The notes below the pieces were generated by a model that made no database searches, was not told the DNA's origin, and saw only the letters and a list, made by a program, of their open reading frames with translations. The translations under genes were made by a program, and so were the position numbers. A stretch of DNA of 64,000 bases from Streptomyces cellostaticus (GTDB lineage: Bacteria; Actinomycetota; Actinomycetes; Streptomycetales; Streptomycetaceae): positions 11,032-75,031 of the forward strand of contig NZ_KQ948045.1 of the NCBI RefSeq assembly GCF_001513965.1, in the 5' to 3' direction. Below are positions 41,874 to 50,386 of the stretch, one piece after another (positions within the stretch are counted from its first letter, which is position 1; every line of letters begins with the position of its first letter).

Positions 41874-42812
41874 GTGCCCCCACGCCTCAGGAGCGCCCTG
41901 TCGGCCGTACTGATCGTCCTGTCCTGCCTGCTCGTGCCGTTCGGCGCGCTGGCGGCCTGGGCGGCGTACGGACTTGCCGACACGGGCCGGTACGTCACCA
42001 CGATGGCCCCGCTCGCCGCCGACCCGGACGTGCGGGAGGCCATCGTGGCGACGGTCGGGGACGGCATCGTGCGCGAGGTGGACCACCGGATGGACGTCCG
42101 CCCGGTACGCGGCTCGGTCGCCCCGTTCGTGCACGACGCCGTGCGCTCCTTCACCGAGACCCGCGCCTTCCGGCTGGCCTGGGACACCGGCAACCGGGTC
42201 ACACACGACACGGTGCTGCGCGCCCTGCGCGCCGAGGATGCGGACGGCGAGCGTGCGCGGCCGGTCACCGTCGACCTCGCGCCCGTCACCGACCAGGTCA
42301 AACGCCAGCTCACCCAGGACCATGTGCCGCTCGCCGCGCGCATCCCGGTGCAGCACACCGCGGTCCCGGTGCTCCCGGCGGCCGAAGTGACCCAGCTGAG
42401 AAAGGGGTTCCGCGTGCTCGAAGTCGCCCGCTTCTGGCTCCCGGTGGCGGCCGTCGTCTTCGCCGTCGCCGGGATCGCCCTCGCCGTCCACCGCCGCCGC
42501 GCCGTCGCCGCGACCGCGCTGGGCACGGCCCTGGGCGGTGCCCTGCTCGCCCTCTCCCTCACCGTCGCCCGCAGCCTCACCCTCGCCGGCCTGCCCGCCG
42601 ACGTCTCCCACCCGGCCGCGGGCGCGGTCTACGACGCCCTGACCGCCACCCTGCGCACAGCCTCCTGGCTCCTACTGGGCCTAGGCCTCGCGGTAGCCCT
42701 GACAGCCTGGCTCACCCGCTACCTGCGCCTGCCCCGCCGCGCCCGAGGCCGCCGAGAATCCACAGCACCCCCACCAGCTCCAACCCCGGAACCAACCCGA
42801 GCCCGAGCCTGA
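41874..42812 (+). CDS. Membrane protein, 3' end duplicated downstream
   Basis: 312 residues from GTG 41874 (start uncertain; TTG 41862 is also in frame). One N-terminal helix (about 6-30), an extracellular domain (about 35-185: TGRYVTTMAPLAADPDVREAI), then three helices (about 195-290) and an Arg/Pro tail. Its last 50 codons are the first copy of a 157-bp tandem repeat whose later copies carry the same tail and, antisense, the end of the MocR gene. Family unrecognised. Confidence 0.75.
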   Translation: MPPRLRSALSAVLIVLSCLLVPFGALAAWAAYGLADTGRYVTTMAPLAADPDVREAIVATVGDGIVREVDHRMDVRPVRGSVAPFVHDAVRSFTETRAFRLAWDTGNRVTHDTVLRALRAEDADGERARPVTVDLAPVTDQVKRQLTQDHVPLAARIPVQHTAVPVLPAAEVTQLRKGFRVLEVARFWLPVAAVVFAVAGIALAVHRRRAVAATALGTALGGALLALSLTVARSLTLAGLPADVSHPAAGAVYDALTATLRTASWLLLGLGLAVALTAWLTRYLRLPRRARGRRESTAPPPAPTPEPTRARA

Positions 42813-43127
42813 CGACACCCGAAGTACGGCCTCCTGGCTCCCACCTCACACGACCCTCACGGCCCGCCTCACCCGCTACCTACACCCGCCCCGCCACACG
42901 CGAGCCCGGCGAGAATCCGCAGCGCCCCCACCAGCTCCAACCCCGGAACCGACCCGAGCCCGAGCCTGACGACACCCGAAGTACGGCCTCCTGGCTCCCA
43001 CCTCACACGACCCTCACGGCCCGCCTCACCCGCTACCTGCGTCCGCCCGGCCACGCGCGAGCCCGGCGAGAATCCGCAGCGCCCCCGCCAGCTCCGGCTC
43101 CGGAGCCGACGCGAGCCCGAGTCTGAC
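42657..43127. repeat. 157-bp tandem repeat, three copies, at two convergent gene ends
   Basis: The landmark GAGAATCC-CAGC recurs at 42754, 42911 and 43068, exactly 157 bp apart. Copy 1 (diverged at its left end) is the 3' end of the membrane gene; copy 3 is antisense coding for the last 30 or so residues of the MocR-type protein; copy 2 is non-coding between them. Each copy still encodes a TRYLR...PEPTRAR-type tail on plus and a GALRILAGLA-type tail on minus. Confidence 0.85.
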
Positions 43128-44372
43128 GGCGTTCGGGGTGCGGCTCGGGTCGACCGAGAAGGCCGTACCCGGTGTGACGGCGATCCCGTGCGCCCGCGCG
43201 ACGGCGGTGAAGGTGTCGGCCCGCCAGGGCGCGGGCAGCTGCCACCAGGCGAAATAGGCCGCCGGATCGGACCGTACGGCGAAACCGTCCAGTTCCTCGG
43301 CGACCAGCCGCTGCCGCCGCTCGGCGTCCCGCCGCTTGGCGGCGACCAGCCGCGCCACGGTCCCGTCCCCGGTCCACCGCACGGCCGCCTCCAGCGCGAA
43401 GGACCCGGCGTTCCACCCTCCGGACCTGACGGCCCGCGCCACCGCCTCGGCCCGGTCGGCGGGTGCGACGACGAACCCGATGGTGAGCCCGGGTGCGACC
43501 CGCTTGGAGAGCCCGTCGACGAGGTGCACCAGGTCGGGGAGGAGCGCCGCGAGCGGAGGTTCGCCGCCCGCATGCAGGAAGGACCAGATCCGGTCCTCCA
43601 CGACCGGTATCCCCAGGCTGTGGATGACGTCGGCCAGGTGCGCGCGCCGCTCGGCGCCCAGGGTCAGCGAGGTCGGGTTGTGCAGGGTCGGCTGGAGGTA
43701 GAGGGCGGACAGGGGAGCGGTGCGGTGGGCCGCGGCGACGGACTCGGCGAGCGGCCCCTCCTCGTCCGCCGCGAGCGGGACGAGGTCGATGCCGAGCCGC
43801 CCCGCAATCTCCTTGACCAGCGGATACGTCAACGGCTCAACACCGACGCGGCCGCCCGGCCGGACCAGGGAGGCGAGGGTGGCCGCGATGGCCTGGCGGG
43901 CGTTGCCGGTGAAGAGGATCCGGTCGGGGCCGGGCCGCAGACCGCCCGTGGCCAACAGCCCCGCGACCGCCTCCCTGGCCGCCGCGGTGCCGGCGGCCGG
44001 GGCGGGCCGCAGCGCCTCGGCCAGCGCGTCCGGCCGCAGCAGCGACGCCAGGGCCGGGGCCAGCAGCTCCGGCTGGCCGGGCGCGGAGGGGTAGTTGAGC
44101 TCCAGGTTCACCGGCGCGACGCCGGCCGCCTCGGTCAGCGCGTGCCCCGGCTGCCGGTCCGGCTCGGTGGCCCGCACGAACGTACCGCGCCCGACCTCGC
44201 CCACCACCAGCCCCCGGCGGACGAGTTCGGCGTACACCCGCCCTGCCGTCGAGGCGGCGATCTTGTGCCGCCGGGCGAACGCCCGCTGCGGCGGCAGCCG
44301 TTGACCGGGGCGGAGCCGGCCGCCGGTGATGCCGTCGGCGATCCGGTCGGCGATCCGCCGGTAGTCGTCCAC
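43026..44372 (-). CDS. MocR-family regulator (GntR HTH plus aminotransferase domain)
   Basis: 448 residues. GntR winged helix (about 5-68: GRLRPGQRLPPQRAFARRHK, AASTAGRVYAELVRRGLV), a linker, then a fold-type I aminotransferase domain (about 90-440) with PLP Lys290 (DGLSKRVAPGL), LQPTLHNPTS and a C-terminal Arg-bearing NAVRLGL. MocR proteins sense amino compounds through PLP and commonly bind direct repeats. GTG 44372 has AGGGGGG. Divergent from an alpha/beta hydrolase gene over a 128-bp gap holding two exact 12-bp direct repeats. The last residues lie in the 157-bp repeat. Confidence 0.9.
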   Translation of the reverse strand: MDDYRRIADRIADGITGGRLRPGQRLPPQRAFARRHKIAASTAGRVYAELVRRGLVVGEVGRGTFVRATEPDRQPGHALTEAAGVAPVNLELNYPSAPGQPELLAPALASLLRPDALAEALRPAPAAGTAAAREAVAGLLATGGLRPGPDRILFTGNARQAIAATLASLVRPGGRVGVEPLTYPLVKEIAGRLGIDLVPLAADEEGPLAESVAAAHRTAPLSALYLQPTLHNPTSLTLGAERRAHLADVIHSLGIPVVEDRIWSFLHAGGEPPLAALLPDLVHLVDGLSKRVAPGLTIGFVVAPADRAEAVARAVRSGGWNAGSFALEAAVRWTGDGTVARLVAAKRRDAERRQRLVAEELDGFAVRSDPAAYFAWWQLPAPWRADTFTAVARAHGIAVTPGTAFSVDPSRTPNAVRLGLASAPEPELAGALRILAGLARGRADAGSG

Positions 44373-44439
44373 AAGTCCCCCCTGTTGCCCCTGTCGTCCC
44401 TGTCGCCCCGTCGCCGCTGTCGTACCGGCGCGCCCCCGG

Positions 44440-44474
44440 ATTGCACCGAGGGCAAAGATTTTATTGCACCGAGG
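44440..44474 (+). promoter_or_regulatory. Two 12-bp direct repeats, probable MocR operator
   Basis: ATTGCACCGAGG at 44440-44451 and again at 44463-44474, 23 bp apart, about 70 bp before the MocR start and just upstream of the hydrolase -10 box. Direct repeats about two helical turns apart are the usual MocR/GabR-type site. Confidence 0.65.
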
Positions 44475-44487
44475 AGTTGAGGGTGCC

Positions 44488-44493
44488 TAGGGT
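44488..44493 (+). promoter_or_regulatory. -10 box, leaderless start of the hydrolase gene
   Basis: TAGGGT, seven bases, then ATG 44501. The second ATTGCACCGAGG repeat lies where a -35 would be, so MocR could act directly on polymerase. Confidence 0.55.
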
Positions 44494-44500
44494 CGCTCCC

Positions 44501-45292
44501 ATGAGCCCCTTCCTCGCATACGAGGACAAGGGGGACCCCGGTGTCTCCTCCCGGGTCCCCCTCGTCCTCGTCCACGGCCACCCCTTCGACCGCACGATGT
44601 GGGCCCCGCAGCTGGCCGCCTTCTCCGCCGGCCGCCGGGTGATCGCCCCCGACCTGCGCGGCTACGGCGCCTCCCCCGTGACTCCCGGCACCGTCCCGCT
44701 CGCCCGCCACGCCCAGGACATCGAGGAGCTGCTGGACTTCCTGTCGGTGGACTCCTTCGTGCTGGCCGGCCTGTCGATGGGCGGCCAGATCGCCATGGAG
44801 TGCTACGACCGCTTCGGCGACCGCATCCGGGGCCTGGTCCTCGCGGACACCTTCCCCGACCCCGAGACGCCCGAGGGCAAGCGGGCCCGGGCCGCCATGG
44901 CCGGCCGGCTGCTCGCTGAGGGCCTGCGCGGCTACGCCGACGAGGTCCTGGAGAAGATGGTCGCCCCCTACGCCGACCCCGAGGTCAAGGCCCACGTCCA
45001 CCGCATGATGACGGCCACCTCGCCCGAGGGCGCCGCGGCCTCCCTGCGCGGCCGCGCCGAACGCCGCGACTACCGCGCCCTGCTGACGCGGGTGAGCGTC
45101 CCCGCACTGGTCGTGGTCGGCGCCGACGACACGTACACACCGGTCGCGGACGCCAAGGCGATGCACGCCGCGATTCCCGGCTCGGTGCTGCACGTGGTCG
45201 AGGGGGCGGCCCATATGCCGAACCTGGAGCGGGCGGGGGAGTTCAACGAGGTGTTGGCGGATTTCCTGACCGAGGTCGACTCCCGCTCGTAA
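44501..45292 (+). CDS. Alpha/beta-fold hydrolase
   Basis: 263 residues. Oxyanion loop VHGHPFDRTMW, nucleophile elbow GLSMGG (Ser92), Asp in VVGADDTYTP and His in VEGAAHMPN form a full triad. Substrate unknown; soluble. Leaderless ATG. Divergent from and probably controlled by the MocR-type regulator. Its stop codon forms part of the next gene's -10 box. Confidence 0.92.
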   Translation: MSPFLAYEDKGDPGVSSRVPLVLVHGHPFDRTMWAPQLAAFSAGRRVIAPDLRGYGASPVTPGTVPLARHAQDIEELLDFLSVDSFVLAGLSMGGQIAMECYDRFGDRIRGLVLADTFPDPETPEGKRARAAMAGRLLAEGLRGYADEVLEKMVAPYADPEVKAHVHRMMTATSPEGAAASLRGRAERRDYRALLTRVSVPALVVVGADDTYTPVADAKAMHAAIPGSVLHVVEGAAHMPNLERAGEFNEVLADFLTEVDSRS

Positions 45293-45295
45293 TCT
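45290..45295 (+). promoter_or_regulatory. -10 box overlapping a stop codon
   Basis: TAATCT includes the TAA stop of the hydrolase gene and lies seven bases before GTG 45303, a leaderless start for the EEP gene. Confidence 0.45.
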
Positions 45296-45302
45296 CGGGA
45301 GC

Positions 45303-46259
45303 GTGACGCAGCGCCCTGGACGCAGACTCGGTTCCTGGTCGGCCGGCCTGCTCCTCGCCGGAGTGAGCGCGGTCGTCGGCTTCCGGGTGGCCGGCAGTGA
45401 CGGCATCACACCCGTACCCCAGCTGCTCGCCTTCCTGCCCTGGCTGATCGTGCCGACCGGCCTCGGCCTGCTGTGCGCGCTGCTCGCCCGCTGGTGGCCG
45501 GGGCTGGTGTGGGGAGTCGCCGTACTCGCCCTGCTGGCCTGGTACATCGAGCCGTACGGCAGGACCGCTGAGCCCACAGGCCAGCCCCTCGCCCTGCTCC
45601 GCGTGCTGACCTCGAACGTCGAGTTCGGGCGCGGCACCGACGCCCTGGTCCCGCAGATCCGCCGCCGCCACCCGGACCTCGTCTTCGTGGAGGAGTGCGA
45701 GTACACCTGCCAGGCCACCCTGGAACGGGACTTCGCCGGCACCTACCCCCACCGGCAGGCCGTGGCCGCGGGCGGCTCGCACGGCTCCCTCATCCTGAGC
45801 CGCTTCCCGCTGCACGCGACGGCCGGTGTCCGCGGCACGATGGGCATGCCCGGCGCCGTCGCCGACGTACGCGGCCACGCCGTACGCCTCCAGCTCGCCC
45901 ACCCCATGCCCCCGCTCCCCGGCCAGGTGGACCTCTGGCGCCGCGAACTCGGCCGCCTTGCCGCCTTCGCCGCGGCCGACCCCCGCACTCCCACCATCCT
46001 CGCGGGCGACTTCAACGCCTCCCAGGACCACGCGGCCTTCCGCCGCATCCTGGACGCCGGCCTGACCGACGCGGCCGGCCTCGCCGGCCACGACCGCACC
46101 CCCAGCTGGCCCTCCCGCACCGCCTCGGTCATCGGCGCCCAGATCGACCACGTCCTGCTGTCCCCCGACTTCTCGGCGACCGCGGCCCACTTCCTCCGCC
46201 TGACCGGCACCGACCACCGCGCACTCGTCGTCGACATCACGCTCCACCAGCGAGGATGA
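45303..46259 (+). CDS. Membrane-anchored endonuclease/exonuclease/phosphatase-family protein
   Basis: 318 residues. Three N-terminal helices (about 12-85), then an EEP domain facing outside: LRVLTSNVEFGRG (metal Asn), LVFVEECEY (metal Glu), LAGDFNASQDH, and IDHVLLSPDF with DHRALVVDI at the end. Such proteins hydrolyse phosphodiesters or phospholipids at the cell surface. GTG 45303 is leaderless. Confidence 0.9.
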   Translation: MTQRPGRRLGSWSAGLLLAGVSAVVGFRVAGSDGITPVPQLLAFLPWLIVPTGLGLLCALLARWWPGLVWGVAVLALLAWYIEPYGRTAEPTGQPLALLRVLTSNVEFGRGTDALVPQIRRRHPDLVFVEECEYTCQATLERDFAGTYPHRQAVAAGGSHGSLILSRFPLHATAGVRGTMGMPGAVADVRGHAVRLQLAHPMPPLPGQVDLWRRELGRLAAFAAADPRTPTILAGDFNASQDHAAFRRILDAGLTDAAGLAGHDRTPSWPSRTASVIGAQIDHVLLSPDFSATAAHFLRLTGTDHRALVVDITLHQRG

Positions 46260-46285
46260 CCCCCGGCGGGCCTGGGCGAAGCGGT

Positions 46286-46291
46286 CATAAT
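46286..46291 (+). promoter_or_regulatory. -10 box, leaderless start of the FUSC gene
   Basis: CATAAT, six bases, then ATG 46298, without ribosome site. Confidence 0.45.
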
Positions 46292-46297
46292 GGGCGC

Positions 46298-48238
46298 ATG
46301 TCCCGCGAGTTCCCCATCGGCCTCACCCCTCCCGACTGGCTGGTCCGGAACCTCCAACCCCACCGGGCACCCCTCAACCGGTCCGCGATGGCCCGGGCCG
46401 CACTCGCGATGAGCCTCCCCCTGGCGATCGGACTCGCGGCCGGACAGCCGGCGTACGGCGCGCTCGCCTCCATGGGCGCCCTGTCCGGCGTCATCAGCGA
46501 CACCGCCGACGCCTACCGCATGCGCATCCTCAACATCGCGGTCCCGCAGCTCTTCGGCGCCGTAGGGGTCACGCTGGGCTCCCTGGTCTACGGCCACGGC
46601 TGGTACGCGGTGGCCGCCGTCACCGGCGTAGCCCTGCTGTCCGGCATGATCTCGACGATCGGCGCGGTGGCCTCCGTATCGGGACTGCTGTTGCTCCTGA
46701 ACGCCGTGATCGGCGCGGGACTTCCGCTCCCCGGCCCCTGGTGGCTGCCCCCGGCCCTGATGGCCGGCGGCGGCCTCCTCGTCCTCGCCCTGGCCCTGCT
46801 CGCCTGGCCGCTGCGGGCCGGAGTCCCGGAGCGCGCGTCGGTAGCGGCCGCGTACCGCACGGTGGCCGCCCTGCTGGCCGCCTGCGGCGACCCGGACGCC
46901 TACATCGCCACCCGCTTCGACGTCACCCTGGCCCTCAACCAGTCCTACGACCTCATCCTCGCCCACCGCGCCCGCCACCACGGCCGCAGCCCCGAACTCA
47001 CCCGTCTCCTGGCCCAGTTGAACGCGATCACTCCGGTGGTCGAGGCGGCGCCCGCCGTCCACCTCTCCGGCCGTCCGCTCCCGCCGGACATCCCCGAGGC
47101 GGTCCGCCACCTGGCCGAGTCCATCGAGACCGGCCGCACGGGCCCTATGCCCCTGCCGCCCCTGCCCGCCCCCGGCAGCGAAACGGCTCGGGCCGTCGAC
47201 CACGCCCTGCGCCACGCCGCAGAAGTCGTCACGGCCCCCGACGTGGACCCCCGGGGAATCGACGACCGCCTGGGCCGCCCAGCCGCACTCGGCATCCGCA
47301 CGGCCCGCGCCGCCCGGGGCGTCGCGCTCTCCGCCAACTCCTGGCGCTACGGCCTGCGCCTGGCGGTATGCATCGGCATCGCGCAGGCCCTGGTCTCCCT
47401 GATCCCCGTGCCCCGCTCCTACTGGGTGGCCCTGACGATCACCTTCGTCCTCAAGCCCGACTTCGGCTCGGTGTTCTCACGGGCGCTGCTGCGGGCGCTG
47501 GGCACGGTGGCGGGCCTGGTGATCGCGGCGGCGGTACTGGCGGAGGTGCCCCGGGGCTGGTGGGACGTTCCCGTGATGCTCCTGCTGGCCCCGCTGATCC
47601 CGGCCCTGACCCCCCGCGGCTACGGCTACCAGACGGCGGCTATCACCCCGGTCATCCTCCTCCTCTCGGACATCCTGAACCACCAGGGCACCGCCCTCCT
47701 GCTCCCCCGCCTCCTGGACTCCCTCATGGGCTGCGCGATCGCCCTGATCGCGGGCTACCTGCTCTGGCCGGAGAGCTGGCACACCCGGGTCGGCGACCGC
47801 CTGGCGGACGCGGTGGCGGACACGGCGGGATACGTGGAGGCGGCGTTCGGCCCGGACACCGACCCGGCCGCCCGCGCCCGCATGCGCCGCCGCCTCTACC
47901 GCGACCTCTCGACCATCCGCACAGAGTTCCAGCGGGCCCTGACCGAACCACCGCCCACCGGACGCCGTGCCGCGGCCTGGTGGCCGCTGGTGGTCGCCGT
48001 GGAACGCATCGTCGACGCCACGACGGCGGCCGGCGTCCGCGTCCGCCACGGCGCCCGCCCCCCGTCGGCAGCCGAGATCGACCAGGTGGCCCTGCAACTG
48101 CGCGAACTCTCGGAGGGCGTACGCCAGGCGGAGACCCTCACCGCGGTCCGCACCCACCTCACGGGCCCCTCGGGCAGCGTCCTGGAACCGCTGCGCCAGG
48201 AGGTGGCGGCGGCACGCGCAATCGCGACACCCCACTGA
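46298..48238 (+). CDS. FUSC-family membrane protein
   Basis: 646 residues. Two blocks of membrane helices (about 30-180 and 350-500), each followed by a cytoplasmic helical region, the layout of the FUSC/aromatic-acid exporter family. SYWVALTITFVLKPDFGSVF in the second block is the conserved core. Likely exports small aromatic or toxic compounds or metabolites; substrate unknown. Confidence 0.9.
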   Translation: MSREFPIGLTPPDWLVRNLQPHRAPLNRSAMARAALAMSLPLAIGLAAGQPAYGALASMGALSGVISDTADAYRMRILNIAVPQLFGAVGVTLGSLVYGHGWYAVAAVTGVALLSGMISTIGAVASVSGLLLLLNAVIGAGLPLPGPWWLPPALMAGGGLLVLALALLAWPLRAGVPERASVAAAYRTVAALLAACGDPDAYIATRFDVTLALNQSYDLILAHRARHHGRSPELTRLLAQLNAITPVVEAAPAVHLSGRPLPPDIPEAVRHLAESIETGRTGPMPLPPLPAPGSETARAVDHALRHAAEVVTAPDVDPRGIDDRLGRPAALGIRTARAARGVALSANSWRYGLRLAVCIGIAQALVSLIPVPRSYWVALTITFVLKPDFGSVFSRALLRALGTVAGLVIAAAVLAEVPRGWWDVPVMLLLAPLIPALTPRGYGYQTAAITPVILLLSDILNHQGTALLLPRLLDSLMGCAIALIAGYLLWPESWHTRVGDRLADAVADTAGYVEAAFGPDTDPAARARMRRRLYRDLSTIRTEFQRALTEPPPTGRRAAAWWPLVVAVERIVDATTAAGVRVRHGARPPSAAEIDQVALQLRELSEGVRQAETLTAVRTHLTGPSGSVLEPLRQEVAAARAIATPH

Positions 48239-48339
48239 GGCCTCGACCAGCAACCGAAACGAGATGTGGGGCCGCTAACCTTACGTGTCCGTCCTGGCCA
48301 GGGATTGACGGGAATCAACTCACGCGAAGGGTTGCGCAC

Positions 48340-50286
48340 ATGGGCATTCTCACTCTCCTGCGGAACGCATTCGGCCGAGGGCGCAAGACGCGCACCGCCG
48401 AGGCAGAGGGTGCGGACCGACGCCCTTCGCCGCAGCCGACCCCGGAACCGACCCCCACTCCCGACCCCCTGCCCCCGACCGCCCAGGTCCCCGAGCCCCG
48501 CACCTCCTCCCCCGAGGAACACGACCTGGTATCGGCAGCCTTCGACAACGTAACGGTCCCGAGGCAGGCCACAGAGCCCCACCAGGAACACCCGTCCGAA
48601 GGACCGACAACGGAGCCGACGGCAAAGCCGGAGCCGGTGGCGAAGTCTGAGCCGGAGCCGGTCGCTGAGCAGCCGGAACTGGTGACGGAGCCCGAGCCGG
48701 TGGCAGAGGCTGAGCCGGTGGCTGAGGCTGAGGCTGAGCCGGCGGCAGAGGCCGAGCCGACGGCTGAGGTGGAACCGGCAGCGGAGGCTGGGCCCGCAGC
48801 GAAGGCTGAGCCCGAGCCGACGGCCGAGGCTGAGCCGACAGCGGCGCCCGAGCCGAAGGCGGAGGTTGAGTCGGAGCCGGTGGCAGAGGCAGAGCCGACG
48901 GCTGAGGTGGAACCGGCAGCGGAGGCTGGGCCCGCAGCGAAGGCTGAGCCCGAGCCGACGGCCGAGGCCGAGCCGACAGCGGCGCCCGAGCCGAAGGCGG
49001 AGGTTGAGTCGGAGCCGGTGGCAGAGGCCGAGCCGACAGCTGACATGGAACCGGCAGCGCAAGCTGAGCCGACGGCTGAGGTGGAGCCGGGGCCGGTGGC
49101 TGAGCCCGATCCCACAGCGAAGGCTGAGCCGGTCGCAGAGGTGGAGCCGGAGCCTGTAGCCCTGCCTGCCCCTGAGCCGACGGCCGAGGAGACCGAGCCC
49201 ACAGCGAAAGCCGAGCCCGAGCCGACCGAAGAGCCGGAACTGGTGGCGGAGCCCGAGCCGACGGCAGAGGCTGAGCCGACAGCGGAGCCCCAGCCTGCGG
49301 CGGAGGTGGAGCCCGCAGCGGAGCCCGAGCCGGTCGCAGAGCGCGAGCCCGCAGCGAACGCTGAGCCGACAGCAGAGCCCGAGCCCGCAGCGAACGCTGA
49401 GCCGATCACAGACGTGGAGCCGACGGCCGAGGCTGAGCCGGTCGCAGACGTGGCGCCCGCAGCGGAGTCCGAGCCGGTCGTCGCGCCGGAGCCGGCGGCC
49501 GCGGGCGGCGAGGACGCCCCACAGGGGCCACCCGCAGTCGACGACGAAAGCAGCACGGGTGGTGCGGGTGGGAACGAAAACGGCGCCGAAGGCGAAGCCG
49601 AGGCGGTACCGGCCAAGCCCGCAACCCCCCTCACCCGGGTGAAGTCCCGCACCCCCTCCCTCACCACCGCCTACAAGGCCGCCCAGACCACCCTCAAGAA
49701 AGCCGACCTCACCGGCACCCGAGCGAAGCTCTACCTCGTCCTCGACCGCTCCGCGAGCATGCGCCCGTACTACAAGGACGGCTCCGCCCAGGCCCTCGCC
49801 GACCAGAGCCTCGCCCTCGCCGCCCACCTCGACCCCGAGGCCACGGTCCACGTCGTCTTCTTCTCCACGGAGGTCGACGGCACCACCGACCTCACCCTCA
49901 CCCCGGACCACGAGACCAGGATCGACGACGTCCACGCCGGTCTCGGCCGCATGGGCCGCACCAGCTACCACGCCGCCGTAGAGGCCGTCCTCACCCACCA
50001 CGAGAAGACCACGGACGACCCCACCACCCCCGCCCTGGTGATCTTCCAGACGGACGGCGCCCCCGACGCCAAGACCCCCGCCACCCAGTCCCTCACCGAG
50101 GCCGCCGGGAAGCACCCCTCCGTCTTCTTCTCCTTCGTCGCCTTCGGTGAGCACGACAACAAGGCCTTCGACTACCTCCGCAAACTGAAGACCGACAACA
50201 CGTCCTTCTTCCACGCGGGCCCGACCCCCCGTGAACTCACCGACACGGAGCTGTACGAAGGCGTACTCGCCACCTGGCGCCCATAG
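48340..50286 (+). CDS. VWA-domain (TerF-like) protein with long Pro/Glu/Ala repeat
   Basis: 648 residues. The C-terminal 220 form a von Willebrand A domain with the MIDAS start LVLDRSASM and IFQTDGAPDA, as in the tellurite-resistance TerF group. Residues about 85-400 are a low-complexity AEPEPTAEAEPTA-type tract with acidic charge, probably an extended spacer; a 138-bp segment inside it is duplicated nearly exactly. No signal peptide. GAAGGG precedes ATG 48340. Partners (TerD/TerZ) are not in this window. Confidence 0.85.
   Translation: MGILTLLRNAFGRGRKTRTAEAEGADRRPSPQPTPEPTPTPDPLPPTAQVPEPRTSSPEEHDLVSAAFDNVTVPRQATEPHQEHPSEGPTTEPTAKPEPVAKSEPEPVAEQPELVTEPEPVAEAEPVAEAEAEPAAEAEPTAEVEPAAEAGPAAKAEPEPTAEAEPTAAPEPKAEVESEPVAEAEPTAEVEPAAEAGPAAKAEPEPTAEAEPTAAPEPKAEVESEPVAEAEPTADMEPAAQAEPTAEVEPGPVAEPDPTAKAEPVAEVEPEPVALPAPEPTAEETEPTAKAEPEPTEEPELVAEPEPTAEAEPTAEPQPAAEVEPAAEPEPVAEREPAANAEPTAEPEPAANAEPITDVEPTAEAEPVADVAPAAESEPVVAPEPAAAGGEDAPQGPPAVDDESSTGGAGGNENGAEGEAEAVPAKPATPLTRVKSRTPSLTTAYKAAQTTLKKADLTGTRAKLYLVLDRSASMRPYYKDGSAQALADQSLALAAHLDPEATVHVVFFSTEVDGTTDLTLTPDHETRIDDVHAGLGRMGRTSYHAAVEAVLTHHEKTTDDPTTPALVIFQTDGAPDAKTPATQSLTEAAGKHPSVFFSFVAFGEHDNKAFDYLRKLKTDNTSFFHAGPTPRELTDTELYEGVLATWRP
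48751..49026 (+). repeat. 138-bp tandem duplication in the VWA gene
   Basis: 48751-48888 and 48889-49026 are nearly identical (46 codons each, beginning AEPTAEVEPAAEAGPAAKAE). In-frame, so it lengthens the spacer only. Confidence 0.8.
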
Positions 50287-50293
50287 GCCAACC

Positions 50294-50339
50294 GGGGGGG
50301 TGGACCACCGGCGGAGCCAACGCCACCCGTCCACCCCCC
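50294..50339 (+). terminator. Terminator after the VWA gene
   Basis: GGGGGGTGGAC (50295-50305) pairs with GTCCACCCCCC (50329-50339), a few bases after the stop. Confidence 0.75.
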
Positions 50340-50372
50340 GAAACGCATGTGAGTCGATCTTCACGGGCCCAG

Positions 50373-50378
50373 TAGGAT
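50373..50378 (+). promoter_or_regulatory. -10 box, near-leaderless start of metG
   Basis: TAGGAT, eight bases, then ATG 50387; no good ribosome site between. Confidence 0.45.
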
Positions 50379-50386
50379 TTCGACTT

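Noticed and set aside
43026..44372. Simple amino acid aminotransferase
   Set aside because: The GntR-type winged helix at the N terminus makes it a MocR regulator.
48640..49480. Repeats that look like a CRISPR or VNTR array
   Set aside because: The units are in-frame Pro/Glu/Ala codons of the VWA gene with no fixed repeat-spacer structure.
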